DNA of 64,000 nt. Origin: Cohnella hashimotonis (GTDB lineage Bacteria; Bacillota; Bacilli; Paenibacillales; Paenibacillaceae). Below, one piece after another: positions 34,836-44,024 of the stretch (the stretch's first letter is position 1; every line of letters begins with the position of its first letter). Below the pieces are notes generated by a model. It was not told the DNA's origin. It ran no database searches and saw only the letters and a list, made by a program, of their open reading frames with translations. The stretch is from contig NZ_JAGRPV010000001.1 in NCBI RefSeq assembly GCF_030014955.1, positions 3,658,001-3,722,000 of the forward strand. The letters are read 5' to 3'. The translations under genes and the position numbers were made by a program.

Positions 34836-35829
34836 GGAGACTCTTAAGCACATCGTCCATAATCAAACCGCTCGCGATCGAATTCAGATTGAACCAGTAG
34901 CCCGAATCCGCTTCGAATACTTGTCCCGCCTTGACTGCCTTCAGCGCTTTCCAGAGCGGGTTGTCTGAAGGAGGCGCGGCACGGCCGGGCCCGGAGAGGA
35001 CAAAGATATAATCGACGTCCTCGAGCTCTGCCAGCTTTTCGATCGAATAGGTCTCATAATTGCCGTTCACGACGGCCGGCTGCTTGAAGCCCAGCGCCTG
35101 ATACAGCGTGACGCCTCCATAGAAGTTCGGTCCGAACAGCTTGAAGCCCTTCTCGTCGACGCCCTGGAGCAGGACGGCCGTCTTGTCCTTCGGCAGATCG
35201 CCGAGCCGCGCCTTGGCGTCCGCCAGCTTATCGTCGTACTGCTTCAGCGCGGCAGCAGCCGCTTTTTCATCGTTGAGCAGCTTGCCGAGCTTCTCCAGAT
35301 TGCCCCGCCAGTCCGAGTCGTTGTCCGACAGCACGTATGTAGGCGCGACCTGCGCGAATTGCTCGTAGCTGCCTTCCGGCACGTATACCGGAGACAGGAA
35401 GATAATCAGGTCGGGATTATAGGAGAGCGCCTCCTCCGGCTTTAATCCGTTGTCCATCTTAAGCGGCGGAACGTCGGCAAGCCTGTCCTGCAAATATTGC
35501 TGGGGAACGCCGCCCGCGCTCCATTGGGCGACCGGCTTGATGCCGATGGCGCTGAGCGGATCCTCCAGGAATGGCGCGATGATGCGCTGCGGGTGAGCCG
35601 GCACCTTCACTTCGTGACCGGCGGCGTCGGTAAGAAGGCGGTACGCCGACACATCGGTTGATTCGGCGGCTGCCGACGTTGCCGGCGCGGAAGCTTCCGC
35701 CGTCGCTGCAGCCGTGCCGGATGCCGACTGGGACGCGGAGGAATTCGTGTTCGAGCTGCCGCATGCGGCAAGGACGGAAATAAGAACAACGAGCGAAACG
35801 AATTGCGTAAAACGGATGAATCTGTTCAT
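34828..35829 (-). CDS. Iron-siderophore-binding lipoprotein (FeuA-like)
   Basis: A 333-residue ABC substrate-binding protein. The signal peptide ends in the lipobox LAAC (Cys23), with a Ser/Ala-rich linker to residue 60, then a PBP2-type iron-chelate domain (VPAHPQRIIAPFLEDPLSA, YNPDLIIFLSPV). No permease or ATPase is encoded next to it, so it must use a transporter encoded elsewhere. A Fur box overlaps its promoter, so it should be made under iron limitation. The next gene is the Btr-like regulator that may sense the same siderophore. Confidence 0.9.
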   Translation of the reverse strand: MNRFIRFTQFVSLVVLISVLAACGSSNTNSSASQSASGTAAATAEASAPATSAAAESTDVSAYRLLTDAAGHEVKVPAHPQRIIAPFLEDPLSAIGIKPVAQWSAGGVPQQYLQDRLADVPPLKMDNGLKPEEALSYNPDLIIFLSPVYVPEGSYEQFAQVAPTYVLSDNDSDWRGNLEKLGKLLNDEKAAAAALKQYDDKLADAKARLGDLPKDKTAVLLQGVDEKGFKLFGPNFYGGVTLYQALGFKQPAVVNGNYETYSIEKLAELEDVDYIFVLSGPGRAAPPSDNPLWKALKAVKAGQVFEADSGYWFNLNSIASGLIMDDVLKSLHA

Positions 35830-35851
35830 GTTAGAGGACTCCTATGCAATT

Positions 35852-35870
35852 GATATTGATTATCATTCTT
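35852..35870. promoter_or_regulatory. Fur box
   Basis: Read on the minus strand, AAGAATGATAATCAATATC matches the 19-bp Fur consensus GATAATGATAATCATTATC at 16 positions. It lies directly downstream of the -10 box of the FeuA-like gene, where bound Fur-Fe would block transcription. Confidence 0.8.
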
Positions 35871-35875
35871 ACGTT

Positions 35876-35904
35876 AGTATAATAGCTCTACCCCATGTTG
35901 TGAA
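35876..35904 (-). promoter_or_regulatory. SigA promoter of the siderophore-binding gene
   Basis: TTCACA (35899-35904), 17 bases, TATACT (35876-35881) on the minus strand, with the Fur box starting six bases further on. Confidence 0.7.
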
Positions 35905-35979
35905 TGGCGAATTGTGCGGTCTTTTCGTCAGGCACCGCATTATGACTGAAATGTTGTATTTCTCATCGGTCATCCGAAC

Positions 35980-36011
35980 GAAAAACGTCCATAACCTTTT
36001 CGGTCATGGAC
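35980..36011 (-). terminator. Intrinsic terminator after the secreted CYTH-like gene
   Basis: On the minus strand GTCCATGACC, loop GAAAA, GGTTATGGAC (one G-U pair), then GTTTTTC. It lies about 20 bases past the stop at 36033. Confidence 0.8.
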
Positions 36012-36032
36012 GCCTTGGCGACGGTCTTTATT

Positions 36033-36896
36033 TTAGTAACGCTCCAAAATTTTTGTCGTCTTGAGACCGTCCTGGGGCAAAAACCAGCCTTCCGAGATCA
36101 GCTTGTTTTTCAGTGAATCTCTTCTTGCGGATGCGGTCGCATAATCGTCTTCCTTGAAGGAGGCCTCGACAAGGTATTCGTAGCCGCTGCCCGACGCCTT
36201 CTTGATTTCCCATACTTCAATGTAAAGCTCTTCGCCGCCCCACGCTCCGATCGAACGCTTTGCGCTTACCGGTCCGTAAATATGGGCGTCATGGAGAATA
36301 TCTTCCGCCCAGCCCCCGGATTGCCAATTTTCCAGTTTGCCGGGAATGAGATCCTCGGCAAGATCTTTCGAATCTCCCTTGCTTGGCAGCTCCATGCCGT
36401 CATAGCCGTCAAGCTCCGCATCCTTCTTGTTGCTGAAGCTAAGCGTCTGCGATGCGTAGCCCCAATCGATCTGCGCCTCGTAATCGTCCTCGTCCGCGTC
36501 GAAGCCGTCGGCAGCCGCAGCAATAAGCGCAGCCTGGATATTGCCTCCCGCGACCGGATAACGCATTTTATACGTGACTTCGAACGCCTCGTCGCTGTAG
36601 GCTTCCATTTTCCGAATCCGAACATCCCAGCCTTCGGCGTGCAGATCGAGATTATCGCCGTCCAAGTACGCGACGTTCATCTTTTCGACCGTGGAAGGCA
36701 TGTCGAACGCGTTCAGCACCGCGTTCTTCAGCTTATGGTCCGAGCCCAGCACGACCGCCGGATCCAGATACCATTTTACCTCGTAGTCCGGCGTCGCAAC
36801 GCCTGCGGCATAAACCTTCTGTCCGCCCGGCCAACCGGACAGGAGCGTGCTTGCGCCGAGCAAGGCGCAGGCCAACATCAGCGAACCTTTTTTCAT
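36033..36896 (-). CDS. Secreted protein with a CYTH-like domain
   Basis: A 287-residue protein with a signal peptide (residues 1-31, cleavage after VYA). What follows resembles the CYTH / triphosphate tunnel fold: an N-terminal strand with alternating Glu39 and Lys41 (YEVKWYLDP), then NVAYLDGDNLDLHAEGWDVRIRK with Arg93 and Arg95, then FEVTYKMRY with Glu106 and Lys110. Late strands EELYIEVWEI and a C-terminal KTTKILERY complete the pattern. CYTH enzymes are normally cytoplasmic, so a secreted one is unusual. GAAGGAGG precedes the ATG. The assignment is from pattern only; no neighbour explains its role. Confidence 0.7.
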   Translation of the reverse strand: MKKGSLMLACALLGASTLLSGWPGGQKVYAAGVATPDYEVKWYLDPAVVLGSDHKLKNAVLNAFDMPSTVEKMNVAYLDGDNLDLHAEGWDVRIRKMEAYSDEAFEVTYKMRYPVAGGNIQAALIAAAADGFDADEDDYEAQIDWGYASQTLSFSNKKDAELDGYDGMELPSKGDSKDLAEDLIPGKLENWQSGGWAEDILHDAHIYGPVSAKRSIGAWGGEELYIEVWEIKKASGSGYEYLVEASFKEDDYATASARRDSLKNKLISEGWFLPQDGLKTTKILERY

Positions 36897-37084
36897 TAAT
36901 GAATCCCTCCTTCGAATACCGGTTCATACAGCGTTACACGATCAACATGCGACCCTGCCGGCCCGGCTTGCTACAACTTTATCAAACGATTATTCGGCGC
37001 GCATTCGATCGGCATCAACGCCGAGTCAAGCCATTTTCGGTATTTTCTTGCTCCGTATCGAATGTATCTATAAGGCGTAAAACG

Positions 37085-37127
37085 AAAAAAACGCCTCGCG
37101 GCGGGATTCTATCCCACACGCGAGACG
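37085..37127 (-). terminator. Intrinsic terminator after the DHA2 transporter gene
   Basis: On the minus strand CGTCTCGCG pairs with CGCGAGGCG (one G-U) around an inner GGGAT/ATCCC stem and is followed by TTTTTTT. It starts 14 bases after the stop at 37141. Confidence 0.88.
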
Positions 37128-37140
37128 TAGTCGACGGCGT

Positions 37141-38664
37141 TTAGCGCGACGATTGGGCGGACGACTTGGCTGCTTCAGCCTTGGCGTTGCCCTCGGACTT
37201 GAGCACCTCATGGTGCGGCTTGACTTTCCGGATAAAGAATGCCAGCACCAACGCGGCGATCGTGATCCAGGTCGCGACGACGAACGCGTGCTGGATGCCG
37301 TACAGCGTCGCTTCCTTGCCGATTTCGATCACTTGAGCCGCGTTCGCCTTGTCGTTCGGATCGATTCCTGCGGCGATGGTGAGCGCGCGGCCTTCGTCGG
37401 CCGCTTTGTTCGTCATAATCGTTACGAGCAAGGCGGTTCCGAGCGCGCCGGCGACGTTACGCAGCGTCTGCGACATGGCCGAACCGTGCGAGTTGAGCGT
37501 CTGCGGCAGCTGGTTCATACCGGCCGTCTGGATCGGCATCATAAGCAGCGACATGCCGAACATCCGCGCGGAGTAAATCAGAATGATATGCATGTAAGTC
37601 GAATCCAGCGCGATCCGGCTCAGCTCCCACGTCGTGAGCGACGTGATGATAAGACCGATGACGGCCAACCAGCGCGCGCCGATTTTGTCGAAGATCATGC
37701 CCGTGATCGGAGACATAATCCCCATCAGGATGGCGCCCGGCAGCAGCAATAGGCCGGATTCGAGCGGCGTGAAGCCGCGAATGTTCTGCAGATAGATCGG
37801 CATGAGCACCATTGCGGAGAACATCGCCATCGTGATGATGACGTTGATGACCGTCGTCAGCGAGTACATGTCGAATTTGAACACGCGGAATTCGAGCAGC
37901 GGCTTCTTGGCGGTCAGCTCCCGCCATACGAACAACAAGAGTGCGACTGCGCCGACGATCAAGCTGACGATGACTCTCGTGCTATCCCAACCGTCGTTGC
38001 CGGCGTCGCTGAAGCCGTAAAGGATGCCGCCAAAGCCGAGCGTCGAGAACACGACGCCAAGAACGTCCAGCTTCGGTTTAGAAGTTTGGGTGACGTTTTT
38101 CATCGCGAACGAGCCATAAATAAGCGAAAATATCGCGAGCGGCAGGACGATGTAGAACAAGACGCGCCAGGAGTAGTGCTCGACGACCCAGCCGGAAAGA
38201 GTGGGACCGACGGCCGGCGCGAAGATCATAGCCAGACCCATCATCCCCATCGCCTTGCCACGCTGCTCGATCGGGAAGATCGTCAGAAATACGACCGACA
38301 TAAGCGGCATCATGATGCCCGCGCCCACGGCCTGGATCAGGCGGCCTGTCAGCAGCGTGCCGAAGTTCGGCGCGACCGCAGCCACGACGGTGCCGACCGT
38401 GAATAATCCCATGGCGACGATGTATAACTGACGGGTTGAGAACTTGGAAATCAAATACGCGGTAACCGGAATGACGACGCCGTTGACAAGCATGTAGCCC
38501 GTCACGAGCCATTGAATCGTATTGGACCCGATATCGAGATCTGCCATCATCTTCGGCAGCGCGACGTTCAGCAGCGTCTGGCTCAGCAGCGCGACGAAGG
38601 CGCCGATGAGGAGAGACGCGACGATCGGACCTTTTCTCAGGGTGGATGTTATGGCATTACTCAT
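37141..38664 (-). CDS. DHA2-family MFS drug efflux transporter (EmrB/QacA type)
   Basis: A 507-residue protein with 14 hydrophobic segments and the subfamily motifs: LNVALPKMMADLDIGSN in segment 1, GYMLVNGVVIPV in segment 2 and GAGIMMPL in segment 4-5. It exports drugs or lipophilic ions by proton antiport. GAGAGGA precedes the ATG, which overlaps the end of the MarR gene by eight bases. The regulator and pump form one transcript, so induction by the pump substrate through MarR is likely. Confidence 0.9.
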   Translation of the reverse strand: MSNAITSTLRKGPIVASLLIGAFVALLSQTLLNVALPKMMADLDIGSNTIQWLVTGYMLVNGVVIPVTAYLISKFSTRQLYIVAMGLFTVGTVVAAVAPNFGTLLTGRLIQAVGAGIMMPLMSVVFLTIFPIEQRGKAMGMMGLAMIFAPAVGPTLSGWVVEHYSWRVLFYIVLPLAIFSLIYGSFAMKNVTQTSKPKLDVLGVVFSTLGFGGILYGFSDAGNDGWDSTRVIVSLIVGAVALLLFVWRELTAKKPLLEFRVFKFDMYSLTTVINVIITMAMFSAMVLMPIYLQNIRGFTPLESGLLLLPGAILMGIMSPITGMIFDKIGARWLAVIGLIITSLTTWELSRIALDSTYMHIILIYSARMFGMSLLMMPIQTAGMNQLPQTLNSHGSAMSQTLRNVAGALGTALLVTIMTNKAADEGRALTIAAGIDPNDKANAAQVIEIGKEATLYGIQHAFVVATWITIAALVLAFFIRKVKPHHEVLKSEGNAKAEAAKSSAQSSR

Positions 38665-39109
38665 CTTTATTTTCCTCTCTCGCCTTGTGTAATATTTGCA
38701 CGATGCGTCCATGGATGCGCAGCAGGTCGTTCAGATCTTGCTCGCCGAGCTCATTAAGCGGCTCCAGCATTACTTTTCTCCGCTCGTCGATCTTTGCCCA
38801 TAATTGTTCGCCTTCAGGCGTCAATCGCAGCGATATGGAACGGCGATCGTTCTCGGGACGCTCCCGCGAGACGAGCTTGGCCTTGACCATCCGCTCGACG
38901 ATACCGCTCGCGGTGCTCGGGCCGACGAACAGACAGTCGGCAAGCTCCGACAGACTCATCTGCGGCTTGCTTCTGAGCGACTTCATGACGAGCAGCTGAA
39001 TCGGCGTAACGCCAAGATGCTGGCCTGCCCGCTGCATCGAATGGTAAAACGACTGATTGACTTCTCTAAAAGACGTGAACAGCTCGGATATCAACGTTTG
39101 ATGCTGCAA
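38657..39109 (-). CDS. MarR-family transcriptional regulator
   Basis: A 150-residue winged helix-turn-helix protein. The recognition region is MSLSELADCLFVGPSTASGIVERMV (split by the turn at residue 61), and the wing has ENDRRSISLRLTPEG. The start is a TTG codon (39107-39109) with a strong GGGGGAGGG site directly upstream; no ATG fits. It probably represses itself and the downstream efflux gene through the inverted repeat upstream. Confidence 0.88.
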   Translation of the reverse strand: MQHQTLISELFTSFREVNQSFYHSMQRAGQHLGVTPIQLLVMKSLRSKPQMSLSELADCLFVGPSTASGIVERMVKAKLVSRERPENDRRSISLRLTPEGEQLWAKIDERRKVMLEPLNELGEQDLNDLLRIHGRIVQILHKAREENKDE

Positions 39110-39170
39110 TCTCCCTCCCCCTTTACCGAAATATTTGGTCTAAACCTTAAAATGATTTCCTTGCAAATAA

Positions 39171-39181
39171 TTGTTCAACAA
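39171..39181. promoter_or_regulatory. Candidate MarR operator
   Basis: TTGTT-C-AACAA is a perfect inverted repeat in the AT-rich region about 60 bases before the marR start, between two TTATTTG/CAAATAA half-copies. MarR proteins usually bind such short palindromes over their own promoter. Confidence 0.4.
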
Positions 39182-39253
39182 ATAATTCGCATACGAAGTA
39201 TATTAGTACAGCTGGCTTAACCGGTCAAACCTTATTTTTACCCAAAAACAAAG

Positions 39254-39292
39254 AAAAACCGCAGCAAGCTGCCCTGAGGGCGGCTGCTGCGG
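39254..39292 (-). terminator. Intrinsic terminator after ftsY
   Basis: On the minus strand CCGCAGCA pairs with TGCTGCGG around an inner GCCCTCAGGGC stem, followed by TTTTTC. It lies about 30 bases past the ftsY stop and ends the rnc-smc-ftsY unit. Confidence 0.88.
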
Positions 39293-39323
39293 CCGGATGT
39301 TCACCTTATTCCGTCTTAACGCT

Positions 39324-40322
39324 TTATTGCTCTTCTGCATTCGGTTGATCTTCGGCCAGCCCTGCAAAAAGAGCGTGTACGAACTGCTCGGCATCGAACT
39401 GCTGCAGATCGTCCATCTTTTCGCCGAGGCCGACGAACTTGACCGGCAGGGACATCTCGCGGCGGATGGCGATGACGATGCCCCCCTTGGCCGTGCCGTC
39501 GAGCTTGGTCAGTACGAGACCGGAGACGCCGCTCTTCTCGCCGAACAGCTTGGCTTGCTGAAGCGCATTCTGTCCCGTGGCCGCGTCGAGCACGAGCAGC
39601 GTCTCGTGCGGTGCGCTCGGAATCTCGCGCTGGATAACGCGATAGATCTTGGACAGCTCCTCCATCAGGTTCGCCTTGTTCTGCAGTCGTCCGGCCGTAT
39701 CGCAGAGCAGGACATCGACGCCGCGCTGCTTGGCTGCCTGGACAGCATCGTACATGACGGCTGCAGGGTCGGAGCCGGCTTGCTGACTAATGACCTCGAC
39801 GCCGACGCGCTCGCCCCAAACTTGCAGCTGCTCGATGGCGCCTGCGCGGAACGTATCGCCTGCGGCAAGCAGCACCTTTTTGCCCTCTTGCTTGAAGCGG
39901 TGCGCGAGCTTGCCGATCGTCGTCGTTTTGCCGACGCCGTTCACGCCTACGAACAAAATGACCGTAATGCCGTTCGGATTCATCTTGAGCTGGGACGATT
40001 CATCGCTTTCAGTCAACAGCCCGACCAATTTTTCGGATAAAATGGGCTGCAGCTCCGACGGCTGCTCGATGCGGCGTTTTTTCACCTCGTCGCGCAAATC
40101 CTCGATCAGCTCCATGACCGTGTTGACGCCAACGTCCGCGCCGATCAGAATTTCTTCAAGCTCCTCGAAAAACGCCTCGTCGATTTTTTTGCGACGGCTG
40201 AACAAGTCCGTCACCTGGCCGACGAAGGCGTCGCGCGTCTTAGTGAGGCCTTCCTTGAACTTATTCGTTACCGCTTCGGTCTTCGAAGCGATGCTTTCCT
40301 TCAGTCGTTTAAAAAAGCTCAT
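39324..40322 (-). CDS. ftsY: Signal recognition particle receptor
   Basis: A 332-residue SRP GTPase that docks ribosome-SRP complexes at the membrane. N domain about 1-115; G domain with P-loop GVNGVGKTT (126-134), DTAGRLQNKANLMEEL and TKLDGTAKGG. The A domain is short, as usual in Firmicutes, with a basic amphipathic N terminus (MSFFKRLKESIASK) for membrane contact. GGAGGAACGGAAG precedes the ATG; the in-frame upstream extension is not conserved. It follows smc as in other Bacillales. Confidence 0.96.
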   Translation of the reverse strand: MSFFKRLKESIASKTEAVTNKFKEGLTKTRDAFVGQVTDLFSRRKKIDEAFFEELEEILIGADVGVNTVMELIEDLRDEVKKRRIEQPSELQPILSEKLVGLLTESDESSQLKMNPNGITVILFVGVNGVGKTTTIGKLAHRFKQEGKKVLLAAGDTFRAGAIEQLQVWGERVGVEVISQQAGSDPAAVMYDAVQAAKQRGVDVLLCDTAGRLQNKANLMEELSKIYRVIQREIPSAPHETLLVLDAATGQNALQQAKLFGEKSGVSGLVLTKLDGTAKGGIVIAIRREMSLPVKFVGLGEKMDDLQQFDAEQFVHALFAGLAEDQPNAEEQ

Positions 40323-40448
40323 CTTCCGTTCCTCCTGCCGGGCATCCCGCCGATACGCATGTTCGGCGTCCGTCCCGTCCTTCAATATGAATCGTCGCCG
40401 CGAGCCATTAATATCGTCGAAATGTTTGATTGCGGGATCGTCAGTTCG

Positions 40449-43400
40449 TTACGCCGTCGCTTCCGCCGTAAATTCTTCGCTTTCTTCGAGTTTGACGGAC
40501 ACGAGCTTGGACACGCCGCCTTCTTCCATCGTCACGCCGTACAGCATGTCCGCTTCCTCCATCGTGCCCTTGCGGTGCGTGACGACGATGAACTGCGTCA
40601 GCTCGGAAAAATCGCGCATATACCGCGCGTACCGCGCGACATTGGCTTCGTCCAGCGCGGCTTCGACTTCGTCGAGCACGCAGAACGGCACCGGCTTCAC
40701 GTTCAGAATGGCGAACAGCAGCGCGATCGCCGTCAAGGCCCGCTCGCCGCCGGAGAGCAGCTGCAGGTTCTGCAGCTTTTTGCCCGGCGGCTGGGCGACG
40801 ATCTCGATGCCTGTGTCGAGCGGGCGCTCGGGCTCGCTTAAGATGAGGTCCGCGCGGCCGCCGCCGAAAAGCTTGGAGAAGACGCCGACGAAGTGGCCTC
40901 GTATCTGGTCGAAGGTCGTACGGAACCTTCTCGACATTTCCTCGTCCATCTCGTGGATGATCGCATGAAGCTTGCTTTTGGCTTCCATGAGATCGTTCTT
41001 CTGCGCATCCAAAAATTCATAGCGCTCGCTTACGCGCTTGAATTCTTCGATGGCGCCCAGGTTGACCTCGCCGAGCATCGTAATCTTGCGCTTGAGCTCC
41101 CGTACGTCGTTCTGGGCGGCGGGAACGTCCTCGGGGACGGCATACTTCTCCTTTGCCCATTCGTAGCCGATCTCGTATTCCTCGCTGAGCTTGCGGAGGA
41201 GATTGTCGAGCTCGACGTCCATCCGGTTCGAAGAGATCTCCGCCTGACGCAGCTGATCCTCGACTTGACGCAGCTGGCTGCGCTGCTCGCGCGTTTCGTT
41301 TTCCTTGCGTTCGAGCTCGCGCTGCCGCTTGGAACGGTCGGCACGCCGAAATTCGATGCCTTCGGTATATTCCTTTTTGGCGAGCCGCAGCTGGTTAAGC
41401 CGTTCGCGCTGCTGATTCTGCTCGGCAGCCGTACGCTCGGTATCCGCCGTATTCTGCGCGAGCGTCTCCTTCAGCTGTCGCGATTCGGCGGACAGCCGCA
41501 TCTCGTCGCTGCGATGGCGGCTCGACTGCTCGACGATCGATGCGCGCTCCTGCTCCATGCGCGCGATCGACACCTTCATCTGCGTTAGCTGCGCCTGCAA
41601 CTCTTCCTTCGCGCTCGCGCTCCGCCGTTTGAACTCTTCCGCCTCGCGTATGGCGCGCGACAGGCGCACTTCCTCGGCAGTATGCTTCACGAGCCTGGCT
41701 TCGGCTTCGGCGCGGGCGGCAGCGAGCTCTTTTTTCTCGCGGCCAAGCCCGCCTTCGTCGCCGCCGATCGCGGCCAGCTGCGCCTCCAGCTGTTCCCGCT
41801 CCTCGGCATGCCGCTGCCGCTGGGCCGACGCCTGCTGCTCTTCCATCCGGGCGCGCTCGCCGGACTCCCGGAGCTGCTCGATATTTTGCTGCGCCAGCGC
41901 GAGCTCCTTTTTCAGGTCGTCGAATTCGGCACGCAGCTTAATTCGAGCCTGCTCCGCCGCTTTGATCTCCTTGGCGAGCTCTTCAAGCTGGCGCTGGCGG
42001 CCGAGCAGATTGGACGATTTGCGCGCCATGCTGCCGCCCGTCATCGAGCCCCCGGCATTGACGACGTCGCCGTCAAGGGTAACGACCCGATAGCGGTATT
42101 GCAGCCGCGAGGCAATCCGGTTGGCATGCTCGAGCTTTTCGGCGATCATCACGTTGCCGAGCATGCTGCCGACGATCGCCGCGTACTTGTGCTCGAAGCT
42201 AACGAGCTCGGACGCCACGCCGACAAAGCCTTCCAGCTCCGCTACGCTCCTGCGGTCTCCGTCTCCGACGTTCCGCGCCTTGATGACGTCGAGCGGCAGG
42301 AACGTCGCGCGACCCGATTGCCGCTGCTTCAAGTAGCCGATCGCGGCCCGCGAGGTCGCTTCGTTTTCCATGACGATATTTTGCAGCGCTGCGCCGAGCG
42401 CGGTCTCGACGGCCACCTCCAGGTGTGCCGGCACGGTCACAAGCTCGGCAACCGCACCGTGAACGCCGTGCAGGTGCCCGCGCTTCGCGGCCTTCAGCAC
42501 TTCGCGAACGCCATGCTGGAAGCCGTCGTAATCGTTCGCCAGCTCCGCGATCGTATCGCGCCGCGACACAAGCGCCTCGCGTTTCTGATCCCAGCGGCGT
42601 CCCTCGCCCTGCGTCTCCTCGAGCCGCCGCTGCAGATCGGCAACGCGGGTGCCTTCCGAGATATAGCGGTCGCGCGTCTGGGCGACCGCCTGCGCGCAGG
42701 CCGCAACCCGCAGCTCGAGTTCCGCGCCTCTAAGCTTGAGCGCTTCGCGCTGCTCCTCGAGCTTGGCTCGCTCGCCTGCCGTGCGCGCCGACTTGCGCGC
42801 GAGCTCCTCCCGCTGCTGCTCGCAGTAGCGAATATCGTTGCGCGCTTGGGCCATCGCGTTCATCGTCTCGAACAGATCCGTCTTCAGCCGTTCTTCGGCG
42901 TCCTCGCTGCCGTCCGCGATCGCAAGCTTCACTTCTTCCTCGATCAGCTTCGCCTGCAGCGCCTCCAGTTCGCCTTCGACCTGGGCGCGGCGGCTCTCGA
43001 TCTTCTCGCCCTCGGCCTTCGAAGCGGTCAATCGCTCGGTTACCAGGGACAGACTCTCTTCAAGCTGCGTGCGGCCGCGCGCCAGATTCGCCATCCGCTC
43101 CGTCAGCAGCTCGCCGTAGCCTTCGCTTTTTTCGGTCTCTTCCGTCGTCCGCAGCAGCTCGTCCTGCAAGCGCTCGAGCGCTTCCTCTAGCCGCTGCAGC
43201 GCTTGGCGCTCTTCCTCGAGCTGCGCATCGTGCGCCGACACGACCGTCGATAGCTCGAGCTGTTCCTTGCGGAGCTTCTCGAGCTTGCCGTTCGTCTCCG
43301 CCCAGGTTTTGTGCACGGTGTCGATCTGATGCACGTACAGCGCGATCTCTTTGTTTTTGAGCTCTTCCTTCAGCAGCTTGAACGACTCGGCCTTCGCCGC

Positions 43401-44024
43401 CTGCTTGCGCAAAGGCTCGACCTGGCTCTCGAGTTCGACGACAAGGTCGTTGATCCGCAGCAGGTTGCCTTCGGTGTCCTCCAGCTTGCGCTGCGCTTCC
43501 TTTTTGCGCGACTTGTACTTGACGATGCCCGACGCTTCCTCGAAAATGCCGCGGCGATCTTCCGAGCGCGTACTTAAAATCTCCTCGATGCGCCCTTGAC
43601 CGATGATCGAGTAAGCTTCCTTGCCGATGCCGGTATCCATGAACAGCTCCGTGATATCCTTAAGACGGCACGGCTGCTTGTTGATTAAATACTCGCTGTC
43701 CCCGCTCCGGTGAACGCGGCGCGTTACGGTCACCTCCGCGAACTCGAGCGGCAGCGCCTTGTCGCTGTTGTCGAGCGTGAGCGACACTTCGCCGAAATTG
43801 ACCGCCTTGCGGGCGTCGCTGCCGGCAAAGATGACATCCTGCATATTGCCGCCTCGGAGGCTCTTGGCGCTCTGTTCGCCGAGTACCCAGCGGATGCCGT
43901 CGGAGATGTTGCTCTTGCCGCTGCCGTTTGGGCCGACGACGGCCGTAATGCCGCGTCCGAACTCAAGCTGTGTCCGATCCGCGAACGATTTGAAGCCGGC
44001 GAGCTCAATGCCTTTCAGATACAT
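40449..44024 (-). CDS. smc: Chromosome segregation ATPase SMC
   Basis: The full-length 1191-residue condensin subunit. Walker A GPNGSGKSN (31-39), long coiled coils about 165-500 and 675-1020, hinge about 505-660 (GVHGAVAELVTVPAHLEVAV), signature LSGGERALTAIALLF and Walker B CVLDEVEAALDEANV near 1095-1135. It works with ScpA and ScpB (not in this window) to organise the nucleoid. Its start overlaps the end of rnc by 20 bases. Confidence 0.97.
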   Translation of the reverse strand: MYLKGIELAGFKSFADRTQLEFGRGITAVVGPNGSGKSNISDGIRWVLGEQSAKSLRGGNMQDVIFAGSDARKAVNFGEVSLTLDNSDKALPLEFAEVTVTRRVHRSGDSEYLINKQPCRLKDITELFMDTGIGKEAYSIIGQGRIEEILSTRSEDRRGIFEEASGIVKYKSRKKEAQRKLEDTEGNLLRINDLVVELESQVEPLRKQAAKAESFKLLKEELKNKEIALYVHQIDTVHKTWAETNGKLEKLRKEQLELSTVVSAHDAQLEEERQALQRLEEALERLQDELLRTTEETEKSEGYGELLTERMANLARGRTQLEESLSLVTERLTASKAEGEKIESRRAQVEGELEALQAKLIEEEVKLAIADGSEDAEERLKTDLFETMNAMAQARNDIRYCEQQREELARKSARTAGERAKLEEQREALKLRGAELELRVAACAQAVAQTRDRYISEGTRVADLQRRLEETQGEGRRWDQKREALVSRRDTIAELANDYDGFQHGVREVLKAAKRGHLHGVHGAVAELVTVPAHLEVAVETALGAALQNIVMENEATSRAAIGYLKQRQSGRATFLPLDVIKARNVGDGDRRSVAELEGFVGVASELVSFEHKYAAIVGSMLGNVMIAEKLEHANRIASRLQYRYRVVTLDGDVVNAGGSMTGGSMARKSSNLLGRQRQLEELAKEIKAAEQARIKLRAEFDDLKKELALAQQNIEQLRESGERARMEEQQASAQRQRHAEEREQLEAQLAAIGGDEGGLGREKKELAAARAEAEARLVKHTAEEVRLSRAIREAEEFKRRSASAKEELQAQLTQMKVSIARMEQERASIVEQSSRHRSDEMRLSAESRQLKETLAQNTADTERTAAEQNQQRERLNQLRLAKKEYTEGIEFRRADRSKRQRELERKENETREQRSQLRQVEDQLRQAEISSNRMDVELDNLLRKLSEEYEIGYEWAKEKYAVPEDVPAAQNDVRELKRKITMLGEVNLGAIEEFKRVSERYEFLDAQKNDLMEAKSKLHAIIHEMDEEMSRRFRTTFDQIRGHFVGVFSKLFGGGRADLILSEPERPLDTGIEIVAQPPGKKLQNLQLLSGGERALTAIALLFAILNVKPVPFCVLDEVEAALDEANVARYARYMRDFSELTQFIVVTHRKGTMEEADMLYGVTMEEGGVSKLVSVKLEESEEFTAEATA

